DNA from: JANNFX01 sp031380225
Lineage (GTDB): Bacteria; Pseudomonadota; Alphaproteobacteria; Rhizobiales; Hyphomicrobiaceae
NCBI GenBank assembly: GCA_031380225.1
Contig: JANNFX010000144.1
Span: forward strand, 1-34,570
DNA length: 34,570 bases
Direction of reading: 5' to 3'
Position 1 is the first letter of the stretch. Every line of letters starts with the position of its first letter. Shown here piece by piece: positions 24,209-32,336 of this stretch. The notes under the pieces are model-generated. The model was not told the DNA's origin and ran no database searches. It saw only the letters and a list, made by a program, of their open reading frames with translations. The position numbers were made by a program, and so were the translations under genes.

Positions 24209-24748
24209 TTACTTCGGCGCCAGCACCATCACCATCTGACGGCCTTCGAAGCGCGGCTCGGATTCGACTTTTGAGATGGCTTCGCAGTCGGCCTTAACTC
24301 GTTTCAGAACGTTCATGCCGAGTTCCTGGTGAGCCATTTCGCGGCCACGAAACCGGAGCGTAATCTTAACCTTATCGCCCTCTTCAAAAAACCGGCGAAT
24401 GGCTCGCATCTTGACGTCATAGTCGTTGTCGTCGATGCCAGGGCGCATCTTGATTTCTTTGATTTCGACGATCTTCTGATGCTTGCGAGCTTCGGCGGAC
24501 TTTTTCTGTTCCTGGTATTTGAACTTGCCATAATCCAGGATTTTGCAGACCGGCGGCTCGGCGTCGGGAGAAATCTCGACAAGATCGAGGCCAGCGGCTT
24601 CGGCTTTCGCAATGGCATCAAAGCGGCTGACAACGCCGACATTCTGGCCGGTTTCGTCGATCAGGCGGACGTCGCGGGCCCGGATTTGATCATTAATTTT
24701 CGGACCGGATGGCTCGCGCTCTGGCGCGGCTCGCATAGGCTTACGGAT
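24209..24748 (-). CDS. infC: Translation initiation factor IF-3, apparent ATC start
   Basis: This protein of about 179 residues includes the N-terminal domain (PKINDQIRARDVRLID, GLDLVEISPDAEPPVCKILDYGKFKYQ) and the C-terminal domain (KEIKMRPGIDDNDYDVKMRAIRRFFEEGDKVKITLRFRGREMAHQELG), the canonical IF-3 layout. It binds the 30S subunit and checks start-codon pairing. The SD AGGAG (24756-24760) is 7 nt from an ATC codon (24746-24748). The first ATG (24736) is 19 nt from it, too far. Rare non-ATG starts on infC are the known basis for IF-3 autoregulation, so ATC is chosen. The true first residue remains to be proven. Confidence 0.93.
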   Translation of the reverse strand: MRKPMRAAPEREPSGPKINDQIRARDVRLIDETGQNVGVVSRFDAIAKAEAAGLDLVEISPDAEPPVCKILDYGKFKYQEQKKSAEARKHQKIVEIKEIKMRPGIDDNDYDVKMRAIRRFFEEGDKVKITLRFRGREMAHQELGMNVLKRVKADCEAISKVESEPRFEGRQMVMVLAPK

Positions 24749-24784
24749 GTTGTATCTCCTAGAATTGTTAAAGAGGGACGCGTG

Positions 24785-24793
24785 AGTATAGCA
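24785..24793 (-). promoter_or_regulatory. Extended -10 promoter of infC
   Basis: On the minus strand the sequence TGCTATACT lies about 37 nt upstream of the ATC start. It matches the extended -10 pattern TGn-TATAAT with one change. No good -35 was seen at the correct spacing. Confidence 0.4.
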
Positions 24794-24887
24794 CGCCAAG
24801 GTGATTGCGGGAACATTGAAGCCTAAGTCAAGCACAAGAGCGCTGATGCAACAGGTCTTAAGGGGGTTGTTTCACTAGAGACACGAT

Positions 24888-26093
24888 TTAGGCCGGATTG
24901 GCTTGAAAGGCTGCGGCAAGGTAGGTCCCGAGTAGGCTGTCATAGACCTCGAGCGTCTGACGCCGCATCCCGTTGAGCGCAAATTTATCTAGCACATGCG
25001 CCCTGGCCCGGCTCCCAAGGCTGTCGCGATCGGCCAAATTGAGGTGCAGCGCCTCCGACATAGCCTCAGCAAGTTGGGCAGGATGAGCTGGAGGAATGAG
25101 CCAGCCGGTGCGTTGACTGGCCGTGACTGCCGGTTCAGCCAGCACGGTTTCAGGTGGAGCTCCGATCGCCGTGGCAATGACGGGACAGCCCATGGCTTGC
25201 GCTTCGGTGGCCGTGCGGCCAAAGGCTTCGGGCTCCGTTGAAGCAAGGACTGCAAGGTAAGCCGCGCGAAACGCCACCGGCATGTCATCGACATGGCCGA
25301 CGAGGCGCACCCGTTCGTTGAGACCAGCGGCTGCGATCTTAGTCTTGAGGTCGGAGCGGTAACTGTCGCGGCCCTGGTCATCGCCAGCAAGAATGATCAC
25401 AGAATCGCCAAGACGGCCCTGATCCTGCAATATCTTGGCAGCGGCAATAATCACCACCTGGCCTTTCCAAGCCGTCAACCGCGCGGCATTGAGTATAATG
25501 CGTTGACCGTCAGCAACGCCCCAAGCTTGGCGCAGCTTTGCGACTTCGGCGTCAGATATTTTAGCCGGATCAAATGCCGCCCCGTCAACACCGCGATAAA
25601 TCACCCGAATGCGATCTTTGGGCGTTGCGTATCGGTCAGCGATCAGCCGGGCCGTGTAGTTCGAATTGGCGATGACGACTTGCCCACGTGCCATGACGCT
25701 GTTGTAGAGATTCTTCGCTCGGCCGCTTTCGTTGTAAGCGCCGTGATAGGTGGTGACGAACGGCCGCCCTGTGATCGCCGCAGCTCTGAGCGCACTCCAT
25801 GCCGGTGCCCGGCTGCGCGCATGGATCAGGTCAACCTGCTCGGCGTTGACAATTTTGGCGATCTCGCGCGCGTTCCACGCCATGCGCAGCGGATTCTTTG
25901 TCGCCGCCGGAAACGGGATGAATTCACCGCCCAAACTATTGATGCGCGGCGCCATCCGGCCACCTTCCGACAACACCAGCGCCCGGCCACCCGCGCGCAC
26001 GATGGCAGCCGTGATCTCGACCGTCGACAACTCGGCGCCGCCCGTTTCAAGTTCGGGGATTATTTGCAGTATAGTCGGGCGGTGCGTCGCCAA
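24888..26093 (-). CDS. Glycosyltransferase family 4 protein
   Basis: This 401-residue GT-B fold enzyme has an N-terminal domain with a Gly-rich acceptor loop (IPELETGGAELSTVEI) and VDLIHARSRAPAW. The C-terminal nucleotide-sugar domain has AARLTAWKGQ, VRLVGHVDDM and the EX7E-type motif STEPEAFGRTATEAQAMGCPVIAT. It probably adds a sugar to LPS or another envelope glycan; the substrate is unknown. The start is TTG 26093: an in-frame TAA lies just upstream, and GGAGG is 5 nt away. It is divergent from the hydrolase gene with only 34 bp between starts. Confidence 0.85.
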   Translation of the reverse strand: MATHRPTILQIIPELETGGAELSTVEITAAIVRAGGRALVLSEGGRMAPRINSLGGEFIPFPAATKNPLRMAWNAREIAKIVNAEQVDLIHARSRAPAWSALRAAAITGRPFVTTYHGAYNESGRAKNLYNSVMARGQVVIANSNYTARLIADRYATPKDRIRVIYRGVDGAAFDPAKISDAEVAKLRQAWGVADGQRIILNAARLTAWKGQVVIIAAAKILQDQGRLGDSVIILAGDDQGRDSYRSDLKTKIAAAGLNERVRLVGHVDDMPVAFRAAYLAVLASTEPEAFGRTATEAQAMGCPVIATAIGAPPETVLAEPAVTASQRTGWLIPPAHPAQLAEAMSEALHLNLADRDSLGSRARAHVLDKFALNGMRRQTLEVYDSLLGTYLAAAFQANPA

Positions 26094-26127
26094 GCCGGCC
26101 TCCGGTTAATTGAGGGTGCCTTTTAGG

Positions 26128-26922
26128 ATGATGGAGCCGCCCCTGCAATTCCTTGACATCAAGTCAGAAACCGGCCAGCGGCGGATCGCCTACCTGCATG
26201 ACCCTGCAACTGCGGGCGGACCGGGCCTTATTTGGCTGACCGGGCTCAAGTCCGACATGGTGTCGACAAAAGCCACGGCCCTTGCCGAATGGGCCTCCGT
26301 CCGCGGCCTCGGCATGACCCGCTTTGACTATTCCGGCCACGGCCGCTCGGACATCGCTTTCGAAGACGCCGTCGTCAGCGACTGGATCGAAGAAGCGGAA
26401 GCAATCCTAAGCCGTGTCACTGCCGGCGATCAAATCCTGGTCGGCTCTTCGACCGGCGGACATGTGGCACTGGCGCTTTTGAAAAAGCTGATGTCCGAAG
26501 CGCCGGATACTGCCAAGCGCATCCGCGGGCTCGTCTTGATCGCACCGGCTTGGGATTTGACCGAAGAGTTGATGTGGAAAAAATTCCCTGACGGGGCACG
26601 TCGCGCAATTCTGGAGCAAGGCCGATGGGTGCGGCCATCAGAGTATGATCCCAACGGCTATGTCATCACGCGGCGCTTTATCGAAGATGGGCGCACCACT
26701 TTGATTGGTGGCGTGCCGTTCGATCCCGGCCGCCCGGTCACAATCATTCAGGGACTACTTGATACAGACGTGCCACCGGAACACACGCGGCGCTTGATAT
26801 CGCTTCTCAAAGGCGATCGGACAACTTTGATCGAAGTCCCTGATGGCGGCCACCGCCTATCACGCCCCGAAGATATGGCAAAGATGTTCGAGGCGATCGA
26901 AGCAATGTTGGCTGACCACTAG
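26128..26922 (+). CDS. Alpha/beta hydrolase
   Basis: This protein of about 264 residues has the alpha/beta-hydrolase fold: strand and oxyanion region LIWLTGLKSDM, FDYSGHGRSD, nucleophile elbow VGSSTGG with Ser108, acid residue in GLLDTDVPPEH and catalytic His in GGHRLSRPED. The SGHGRS and GSSTGG motifs resemble ABHD10/BioH-like carboxylesterases or thioesterases. The natural substrate is unknown. ATG 26128 or 26131 is the start; upstream TTG 26110 is unlikely. A paired inverted repeat begins 30 bp after the stop. Confidence 0.85.
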   Translation: MMEPPLQFLDIKSETGQRRIAYLHDPATAGGPGLIWLTGLKSDMVSTKATALAEWASVRGLGMTRFDYSGHGRSDIAFEDAVVSDWIEEAEAILSRVTAGDQILVGSSTGGHVALALLKKLMSEAPDTAKRIRGLVLIAPAWDLTEELMWKKFPDGARRAILEQGRWVRPSEYDPNGYVITRRFIEDGRTTLIGGVPFDPGRPVTIIQGLLDTDVPPEHTRRLISLLKGDRTTLIEVPDGGHRLSRPEDMAKMFEAIEAMLADH

Positions 26923-26951
26923 TTCTCCGACACTAACTTTCGATACCCGAT

Positions 26952-27085
26952 ACTTCGTCATTCCGGCGAAGGCCGGAACCCAGACACTATGAAATTTGAT
27001 AGAATTGCAAACTGATCTCAAACGCAGTCCATCACCGGCAAGCTGAGACTTGTCTGGGTTCCGGCCTGCGCCGGAATGACGAAGT
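26952..27085. repeat. Paired inverted-repeat element, GTCATTCCGGCG family
   Basis: A 35-nt arm (26952-26986) is the reverse complement of 27051-27085 at 34 of 35 positions, spacer 64 nt. The arm reads ACTTCGTCATTCCGGCG... and contains its own GCCGG symmetry. It belongs to a different sequence family from the repeats at 351 and 3121 but has the same head-to-head design and size. Confidence 0.82.
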
Positions 27086-27144
27086 GGAGAGAAACAGGCC
27101 AGTAAACCAAGCGATCGTGACGCAACACTAGCGCTGGCCAAAAA

Positions 27145-27927
27145 CTACGCTACATCCAGCCTGACGGGTACGTGTGCGGCAGCCATGTGGCGTTTGGCTT
27201 GGCCAATAGTGTAGGTGCCGAAATGGAAAATCGACGCGGCTAACACCGCGCTGGCGTGACCCTTGGTGACGCCGTCAACCAGATGATCGAGATTGCCGAC
27301 GCCGCCCGACGCGATCACCGGCACGGTCACACTGTCCGAGATCGCGCGCGTTAAGCCGAGATCAAATCCGGCCTTCGTACCGTCGCGGTCCATCGACGTC
27401 ACCAGCAATTCACCGGCGCCAAGTGAAACCACTTCCTCAGCGAATTCAATCGCGTCGATGCCGGTTTTCGTGCGCCCGCCATGGGTGAAAATTTCCCAGC
27501 GCTCTGCATCACCGTCTTTCGAAACCCGCTTGGCATCAATGGCCACGACAATGCACTGCGCGCCGAATTTCTCGGATCCCTCGCGCACGAATTGGCGATT
27601 GGTGACGGCCGCGGTATTGATTGAGACCTTGTCAGCGCCGGCTTCAAGCAGCTTGCGAATATCGCTGACCGTCCGTACCCCGCCGCCGACCGTCAACGGC
27701 ATGAAGCAGCGCTCGGCCGTGCGTCGGACAACATCAAAAATTGTGTCGCGGTTTTCATGGCTGGCGGTGATATCGAGGAAACACAACTCATCGGCGCCAG
27801 CGGCATCATAGGCGGCGGCCGATTCGACCGGATCACCGGCATCGATCAGATCGACAAAGTTGACGCCCTTAACGACACGCCCGTCCTTCACATCGAGACA
27901 CGGAATGATACGGATTTTGAGGGTCAT
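27145..27927 (-). CDS. hisF: Imidazole glycerol phosphate synthase subunit HisF
   Basis: This 260-residue TIM-barrel cyclase makes imidazole-glycerol phosphate and AICAR from PRFAR, with ammonia from HisH. Signature residues are seen: the opening IIPCLDVKDGRVVKGVNF (catalytic Asp11), LTVGGGVRTV, ADKVSINTAAV, VVAIDAKR (second catalytic Asp), TSMDRDGTKAGFDL, VIASGGVG, and the end GTYTIGQAKRHM. Length is normal. ATG 27927 follows GGAGG by 7 nt. hisA lies on the same strand but about 5.6 kb upstream, separated by an islet. Confidence 0.97.
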   Translation of the reverse strand: MTLKIRIIPCLDVKDGRVVKGVNFVDLIDAGDPVESAAAYDAAGADELCFLDITASHENRDTIFDVVRRTAERCFMPLTVGGGVRTVSDIRKLLEAGADKVSINTAAVTNRQFVREGSEKFGAQCIVVAIDAKRVSKDGDAERWEIFTHGGRTKTGIDAIEFAEEVVSLGAGELLVTSMDRDGTKAGFDLGLTRAISDSVTVPVIASGGVGNLDHLVDGVTKGHASAVLAASIFHFGTYTIGQAKRHMAAAHVPVRLDVA

Positions 27928-27944
27928 CTGGCGTCCTCCAATCG

Positions 27945-28004
27945 GGGCGGGCGCCCCTCACAACGCAAATCGCCCCGCGCACTTGCACTATCAAGTGTGC
28001 AAGT
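27945..28004 (-). promoter_or_regulatory. Two hairpins in the hisF leader
   Basis: ACTTGCAC (27981-27988) pairs with GTGCAAGT (27997-28004). A second GC-rich fold (GGGGCG...CGCCCC type, around 27945-27958) is next to the hisF ribosome-binding site. They lie between the 95-residue gene and hisF and could act as terminator or attenuator. Confidence 0.35.
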
Positions 28005-28048
28005 CGCAGAGCGGGATGCAAATGGCAATCAAAAACCAGCGCGCTAAA

Positions 28049-28336
28049 TTACGAGGCGCGGCGCGACGTGGCGAAGCCAGGGGCGATTTCAGCCGCACCC
28101 GAAGCCGGGGCCGGAGTTTTCGGACCTTTGGTCTTGGCCGTGTCTTTGTCAGCGAGCAGGTCAATGCGTTCGCGGAACATCATCAATTCTGACAGCGCCT
28201 GATCGACGGCAGCGGCGAGGCTGCCAACCGTGTGATCTTCAGGATGGTCGACAATCGAGCGCAACTTCTGAACCAGGGCGTGTTCGCCGTCCGGCGCCGA
28301 ACCGGTACTGTCAGCGGTAACCTTCTTGTGGGTCAT
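28049..28336 (-). CDS. Hypothetical 95-residue protein upstream of hisF
   Basis: Starts at ATG 28336 behind AGGAGC (6 nt spacing). Residues 1-60 are charged and helical (VTADSTGSAPDGEHALVQ, LRSIVDHPEDHTVGSLAAAV, ALSELMMFRERIDLLADK) and the tail is Lys/Pro/Ala-rich. No domain is recognised; it is not HisE, whose His/Glu pattern is absent. It occupies the space between the hisA 3' remnant and hisF on the same strand. Confidence 0.65.
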   Translation of the reverse strand: MTHKKVTADSTGSAPDGEHALVQKLRSIVDHPEDHTVGSLAAAVDQALSELMMFRERIDLLADKDTAKTKGPKTPAPASGAAEIAPGFATSRRAS

Positions 28337-28484
28337 TGCAGTGCTCCTAATAGTTCTGACCATCGCGTAATTCGCCAGCTGCCAGTGATGGCGGCCAGTC
28401 TTCGCTTCAAAGCCAACATTGCTCCAAGGATGTTAAAGGTTTCGTTAAGGATGAAAGAAAAGTTTCGCGGTGTGTCAGATATCT

Positions 28485-28497
28485 GGGGTCAGACCCC
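28485..28497. repeat. GGGGTC-A-GACCCC palindrome at the hisA remnant
   Basis: A perfect 6-bp inverted repeat around one A, touching the inner end of the hisA 3' remnant. From memory this motif is frequent near REP-type or RAYT elements in Proteobacteria. The single copy here gives no proof. Confidence 0.4.
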
Positions 28498-28559
28498 GTC
28501 ACCCCCGCAACGCCTCGGCTGGATCGATGCGGCCGTCGTAAAGAGCGCGGCCGGAGATG
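28494..28559 (-). pseudogene. Remnant of a hisA 3' end
   Basis: The block aligns without gaps to 33559-33624, the 3' end of the intact hisA, at 58 of 66 positions. Read in the hisA frame it encodes ISGRALYDGRIDPAEALRG and then TGA. The five differences inside the 56-bp core (28504-28559) are all third-position synonymous changes. Upstream of 28559 the similarity stops abruptly and the Uma2 gene ends 9 bp away (stop 28569). This marks one end of the DNA separating hisA from hisF. Confidence 0.8.
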
Positions 28560-28568
28560 CAAAACCCG

Positions 28569-29123
28569 CTACGGTCCGAGCATATCCGCTGCCTCGACTT
28601 CAAAGCCGGGTGGGTCGAGGTGGATCGGGCCGGCGCTGACGATGCGCGAAATGATCGCGCCAGAGTCATCGCGGCTGTGATGGATGACGACGCGTTTCAC
28701 CGGATGAATGATCAAATAGTGGCGCACCGAAGCCAGCGAGAAATACTCGACGAATTTGGCGGTCGTATCGTCCTGCTCGCTCGACGGCGAGACCACTTCG
28801 ACGATGATCATGGGCGCATCGAGCACCATCGAGTCAAGGTCAAACGTGGTGCCGCATTGCACGGCGGCATCCGGCTCGCGCGCGGTGGTATTATTTATGA
28901 CGACCGTCGCGCCATCTGTAAAAACAGTACATGACAGGCCAGCCTGCTTAATACCGTTACGTAGCGCAACCGCTGCTTCGAGCTTTCCAAGATTGTGCCG
29001 CAATCGCTCCGGCGACATTGCGACCGGCTCGCCATTGACGAGTTCGAACCGGCCCTTCGGCTGAGAATACGCCCAGGTCAGATATTCCGTTACGGTCAAT
29101 TGTGATTTCGGTTGCAACGCCAT
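28569..29123 (-). CDS. Uma2 family (DUF820) PD-(D/E)XK nuclease-like protein
   Basis: This 184-residue protein opens KSQLTVTEYLTWAYSQPKGRFELVNGE. The restriction-endonuclease-like core has EPDAAVQC, then IIVEVVSPSSEQDDTTAKFVEYF and VRHYLIIHPVKRVV, all typical of Uma2/DUF820 proteins. The D...E-x-V pattern of the PD-(D/E)XK fold is present; the Lys is displaced, as in other family members. The cellular role of these proteins is unknown. ATG 29123 has a poor ribosome-binding site. It is the left-most gene of the islet in hisA, divergent from the zrg-like operon. Confidence 0.82.
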   Translation of the reverse strand: MALQPKSQLTVTEYLTWAYSQPKGRFELVNGEPVAMSPERLRHNLGKLEAAVALRNGIKQAGLSCTVFTDGATVVINNTTAREPDAAVQCGTTFDLDSMVLDAPMIIVEVVSPSSEQDDTTAKFVEYFSLASVRHYLIIHPVKRVVIHHSRDDSGAIISRIVSAGPIHLDPPGFEVEAADMLGP

Positions 29124-29274
29124 CCTGCGTGCTACCACAAACCCGGTGCGACGGCGAGTGCCAGCCGCTACCCTTGTCCGAACTCTACGGCCTTCAGTAT
29201 GGCTGAAGCAGGTCGCGGACACGGCCTTTATTGTGCCGCAAGTTGTGATAGTATCCGCGCCGAGAGGTGTTTGG

Positions 29275-29640
29275 ATGCGACGTTTGCGGACTCGATTAAC
29301 GGGCACTTGGCTGGCGCTGCTGGCGCTGGCGACGTTGCTTGTAGTGTCGTTCGGCCATACCCATAACGCGCCAGCGAGTGATCGCGCATCAAAGCCGCTC
29401 GAATGCCGGCTGCCGTTTGCCGCCAATGCCAATCCTGACTGCCCGCCGCTTCATCCCGACCATATCCATTGTGCCGTGTGTTTGGCGGCGAATTCGGCCG
29501 CAACCGCCGTGCCGCCGGATGCGCCAGTTCTCCTAACGCAGGTGTTGTTCGAGACGGTGACGTTTGCGTCGATCAAAGCACCTCTTTCTCATGGCACCAT
29601 GACGCTGCCGTTCCAAGCGCGTGGCCCACCCTCCGTCTAA
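29275..29640 (+). CDS. DUF2946-like membrane protein
   Basis: This 121-residue protein has an N-terminal hydrophobic segment (LTGTWLALLALATLLVVSFGHTH). A metal-ligand-like PDHIHCAVC motif is followed by a small hydrophobic stretch and the family-like ending FQARGPPSV. The His/Cys cluster suggests metal binding. DUF2946 genes commonly sit beside copper or zinc uptake genes. ATG 29275 follows AGAGG by about 7 nt. It is the first gene of the plus-strand operon, 92 bp before the ZrgA-like gene. Confidence 0.6.
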   Translation: MRRLRTRLTGTWLALLALATLLVVSFGHTHNAPASDRASKPLECRLPFAANANPDCPPLHPDHIHCAVCLAANSAATAVPPDAPVLLTQVLFETVTFASIKAPLSHGTMTLPFQARGPPSV

Positions 29641-29732
29641 TTTCAGAACATAATTCATAAAAGCGCAGCGCTACCGCTTCCCTGAGGCGGCTCGCGCGTA
29701 TCCATGGACTGAGATTTACCAATGGTATCATC

Positions 29733-30314
29733 ATGAAACTGACCCCTGTTGTCCTATGTGCAGCACTCCTCTCAGCCGCGCCGGCCTTTGCCGAAGACAA
29801 GCGCCACGCTGACAAACACGAACACGGCCACGGCACGCTCAACATCGCCATCGAAGGCAATCGCGTCGCGTTGGAACTCGACGCGCCCGGCATGGATATC
29901 GCTGGCTTCGAACACGCAGCTGAGACCGCCGAGCAGAAAGCTATCGTCCAGAAAGCCGCGGCGATGCTGGAAAAGCCGCTGACCTTATTCCAAATGCCGG
30001 ATGCTGCCGGCTGTACGGCCGTCGAAGCCAAAGCTGGCCTTGAGACCGAAAGCCACCACAATGATGGCGATGCAAAGGATAGCAAAGACGCCAAGTCCGG
30101 AGACCATGAGACGAGCGAAATCCACACAGATTTCAACGCCGTCTATGTACTAGAATGCACCAATCCAGCCGCGCTGACCTCGATCAAGTTCGACTACTTC
30201 AAGATGTTCGCTGGCGCCGAAGAGCTTGAGGTCACCGTCATCTCAGAGAAGGGCCAGAACGCCTATGAGATCCACCGCGACAAGCCCGAGCTGTTTCTGA
30301 CAGGCTCGATGTGA
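29733..30314 (+). CDS. ZrgA/DUF2796 family zinc-uptake protein
   Basis: This 193-residue protein has a Sec signal peptide (MKLTPVVLCAALLSAAPAFA) and a His-rich start (HADKHEHGHGTLNIAIEG). A characteristic DUF2796 body follows (LELDAPGMDIAGFEH, ESHHNDGDA and SEIHTDFNAVYVLECTNPA), ending near ELEVTVISEKGQNAYEI. The family is named after ZrgA of Vibrio cholerae, needed for zinc uptake through an ABC transporter. Here it is followed by an ATPase and permease as in that system. Its stop TGA overlaps a GTG of the ATPase gene. Confidence 0.85.
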   Translation: MKLTPVVLCAALLSAAPAFAEDKRHADKHEHGHGTLNIAIEGNRVALELDAPGMDIAGFEHAAETAEQKAIVQKAAAMLEKPLTLFQMPDAAGCTAVEAKAGLETESHHNDGDAKDSKDAKSGDHETSEIHTDFNAVYVLECTNPAALTSIKFDYFKMFAGAEELEVTVISEKGQNAYEIHRDKPELFLTGSM

Positions 30315-31078
30315 CGCTGATGATGACGGTCGCTGAAACACACGTCGAAACCGCGCCGCGCAATCGCGACGCCTCCGCCGTCGTATCGATGGCGGGGGTG
30401 CGGTTCGCGTGGCCGGGGCGCAATGCGTTTTCGCTCAGCGTTGACGGGTTCTCGGTCAATCGCGGCGAGCGCTTGCTATTGATAGGGCCGTCTGGATCGG
30501 GCAAAACTACGTTCCTGAGTTTGCTGGCCGGCATCGTCAAACCCGATGCCGGACGGGTCGAAATTCTAGGCACTGACACCTCAAGCCTGTCGAGCAGCGA
30601 GCGCGACCGTTTCCGGGCCGAGCACTTCGGCATCATCTTTCAGATGTTCAACTTGCTGCCCTACGGGTCGGTAATTGACAACGTGGTGCTGCCTTTGAAC
30701 TTCGCAGCCGGGCGGCGCGGACGGGCAACGCAAATCGGGTCGCAACAGCAAGAGGCGTTGCGGCTCTTGGCGGCGCTTGGCTTGAAGGCCAATGACTTTG
30801 CCGGCTTGCCCGCCTCCAGTCTCAGCGTTGGTCAGCAGCAGCGCGTGGCGGCAGCGCGCGCCTTGATCGGACGGCCAGATATAATTGTCGCCGATGAGCC
30901 GACGTCGTCGCTTGATAGAGAACGCCAGGCCGCGTTCCTCGAAGTTCTGTTCGCGGAAGCCGAAGCCAGCGGAATAACCGTGATTATGGTCAGCCACGAC
31001 ACCTCACTCGGCAAACACTTCGACCGTGTGATCTCGCTCGACGACATCGCTACCGCGTCGCGGGGGGCGGCGTCATGA
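30311..31078 (+). CDS. ABC transporter ATPase of the zrg-like operon
   Basis: This protein of about 255 residues belongs to the MacB/LolD-type ATPases. Walker A is GPSGSGKTT (59-67), the Q-loop IIFQMFNLLPYGSV, the signature LSVGQQQRVAAARAL, Walker B IIVADEPTSSLD and the H-loop IMVSHD. The start is uncertain between GTG 30311 (overlapping the upstream stop) and ATG 30320; neither has a strong ribosome-binding site. Its end overlaps the permease start by 4 bp (ATGA). Confidence 0.85.
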   Translation: MTLMMTVAETHVETAPRNRDASAVVSMAGVRFAWPGRNAFSLSVDGFSVNRGERLLLIGPSGSGKTTFLSLLAGIVKPDAGRVEILGTDTSSLSSSERDRFRAEHFGIIFQMFNLLPYGSVIDNVVLPLNFAAGRRGRATQIGSQQQEALRLLAALGLKANDFAGLPASSLSVGQQQRVAAARALIGRPDIIVADEPTSSLDRERQAAFLEVLFAEAEASGITVIMVSHDTSLGKHFDRVISLDDIATASRGAAS

Positions 31079-32334
31079 TCATCCCGCGCCTCGCATTGCA
31101 ATCGCTTCGCAACCGCGCTTTGACTGCGGCGCTCACCGTACTTGCAATCGCTGTCAGCGTCATGCTGTTGCTTGGCGTAGAAAAAATTCGCACTGGCGCG
31201 CGGCAAAGCTTTGCCGATACGATTTCGGGTACTGATCTCATAGTTGGCGCGCGTGGCGGCTCGCTTCAACTGTTGCTGTATTCTGTGTTCCGCGTTGGCA
31301 ACGCCACCAACAATCTAACGTGGAAGAGCTATCAGGATATCACCAAATTGCCGGAGGTTGCTTGGACAGTGCCGCTGTCCCTCGGTGACAGTCATCGCGG
31401 CTTTCGCGTGCTCGGAACCACGCCGGACTATTTCAAGCGTTATAAGTTCCGGCATGGGCAAAATTTGGCATTCACAACCGGCGCACCGTTCGCTGACCTG
31501 TTCGATGTGGTGATCGGTGCCGACGTGGCCCAAACACTCACCTACAAAACCGGCGATAAGATCGTCGTCGCGCACGGAACCGGCAGCGTGTCGTTTGTTG
31601 AACACGCGGATAAGCCGTTCCGCGTCGCTGGTATTCTAGCAAAAACCGGAACCCCCGTTGATCGCACGCTGCATGTCAGCTTGGGCGCCATCGAGGCGAT
31701 CCACGCCGATTGGCAGAACGGCATGCCAGCCCAAGGCGAGACGGTGGCAGCCGACGCCGTTCGCAGCATGGACTTGACACCGAAAACAATCACGGCCAGC
31801 CTTATTGGCCTAAAATCCAAGATCGCAACCTTCAAGACCCAACGTGCGATTAATGAGTATGACGTGGAGCCGTTGTCAGCGATCATCCCAGGTGCTGCGC
31901 TGCAGGAACTGTGGAGCCTGGTGTCGAGCGCCGAAACCGCACTGTCCGCCATTTCCGCGATGGTCGTATTCACCGCACTGCTCGGCATGTCGACCACCAT
32001 TCTGACAACGCTCAACGAACGCCGCCGCGAGATGGCGATTCTGCGCTCCGTGGGCGCAAGGCCGTCAACGATCCTCGGACTGCTGGTGACCGAAGGCGCG
32101 GTGCTGACGATTGCTGGCATCGCAGTTGGAATCCTCTTGCTGTACGCCGCATTGCTGGGCCTCAGGCCGTGGATTGATCAGGCCTACGGTTTATCAATCG
32201 ATATCCGGCCGCCGGAGGCGCGCGAATGGCTGATGCTGCTTTTGATCGCTGCGGGTGGACTTATCGCTGCCCTCATTCCGGCGGCGCGCGCCTATAAACT
32301 TTCGTTGGCTGATGGCATGATGGTTAGGACCTGA
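31075..32334 (+). CDS. FtsX/MacB-type ABC transporter permease
   Basis: This 419-residue protein has an N-terminal membrane segment (NRALTAALTVLAIAVSVMLLLGVEKI), a large extracytoplasmic domain (about 45-270) and three C-terminal membrane segments. The family loop MAILRSVGARPSTILGLLVTEG lies between the second and third. This architecture belongs to FtsX/MacB/LolE permeases, often for export or mechanical work. Its pairing with ZrgA-type proteins is known for the V. cholerae zrg system. It is co-translated with the ATPase by an ATGA overlap. Confidence 0.88.
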   Translation: MIIPRLALQSLRNRALTAALTVLAIAVSVMLLLGVEKIRTGARQSFADTISGTDLIVGARGGSLQLLLYSVFRVGNATNNLTWKSYQDITKLPEVAWTVPLSLGDSHRGFRVLGTTPDYFKRYKFRHGQNLAFTTGAPFADLFDVVIGADVAQTLTYKTGDKIVVAHGTGSVSFVEHADKPFRVAGILAKTGTPVDRTLHVSLGAIEAIHADWQNGMPAQGETVAADAVRSMDLTPKTITASLIGLKSKIATFKTQRAINEYDVEPLSAIIPGAALQELWSLVSSAETALSAISAMVVFTALLGMSTTILTTLNERRREMAILRSVGARPSTILGLLVTEGAVLTIAGIAVGILLLYAALLGLRPWIDQAYGLSIDIRPPEAREWLMLLLIAAGGLIAALIPAARAYKLSLADGMMVRT

Positions 32335-32336
32335 CA

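Noticed and set aside
28049..28336. HisE (phosphoribosyl-ATP pyrophosphatase) next to hisF
   Set aside because: The position fits, but the residues do not show the conserved Glu-rich HisE motifs, so it is left as hypothetical.
29641..29732. Zur operator upstream of the zrgA-like gene
   Set aside because: No palindrome resembling the alphaproteobacterial Zur box could be found by eye.
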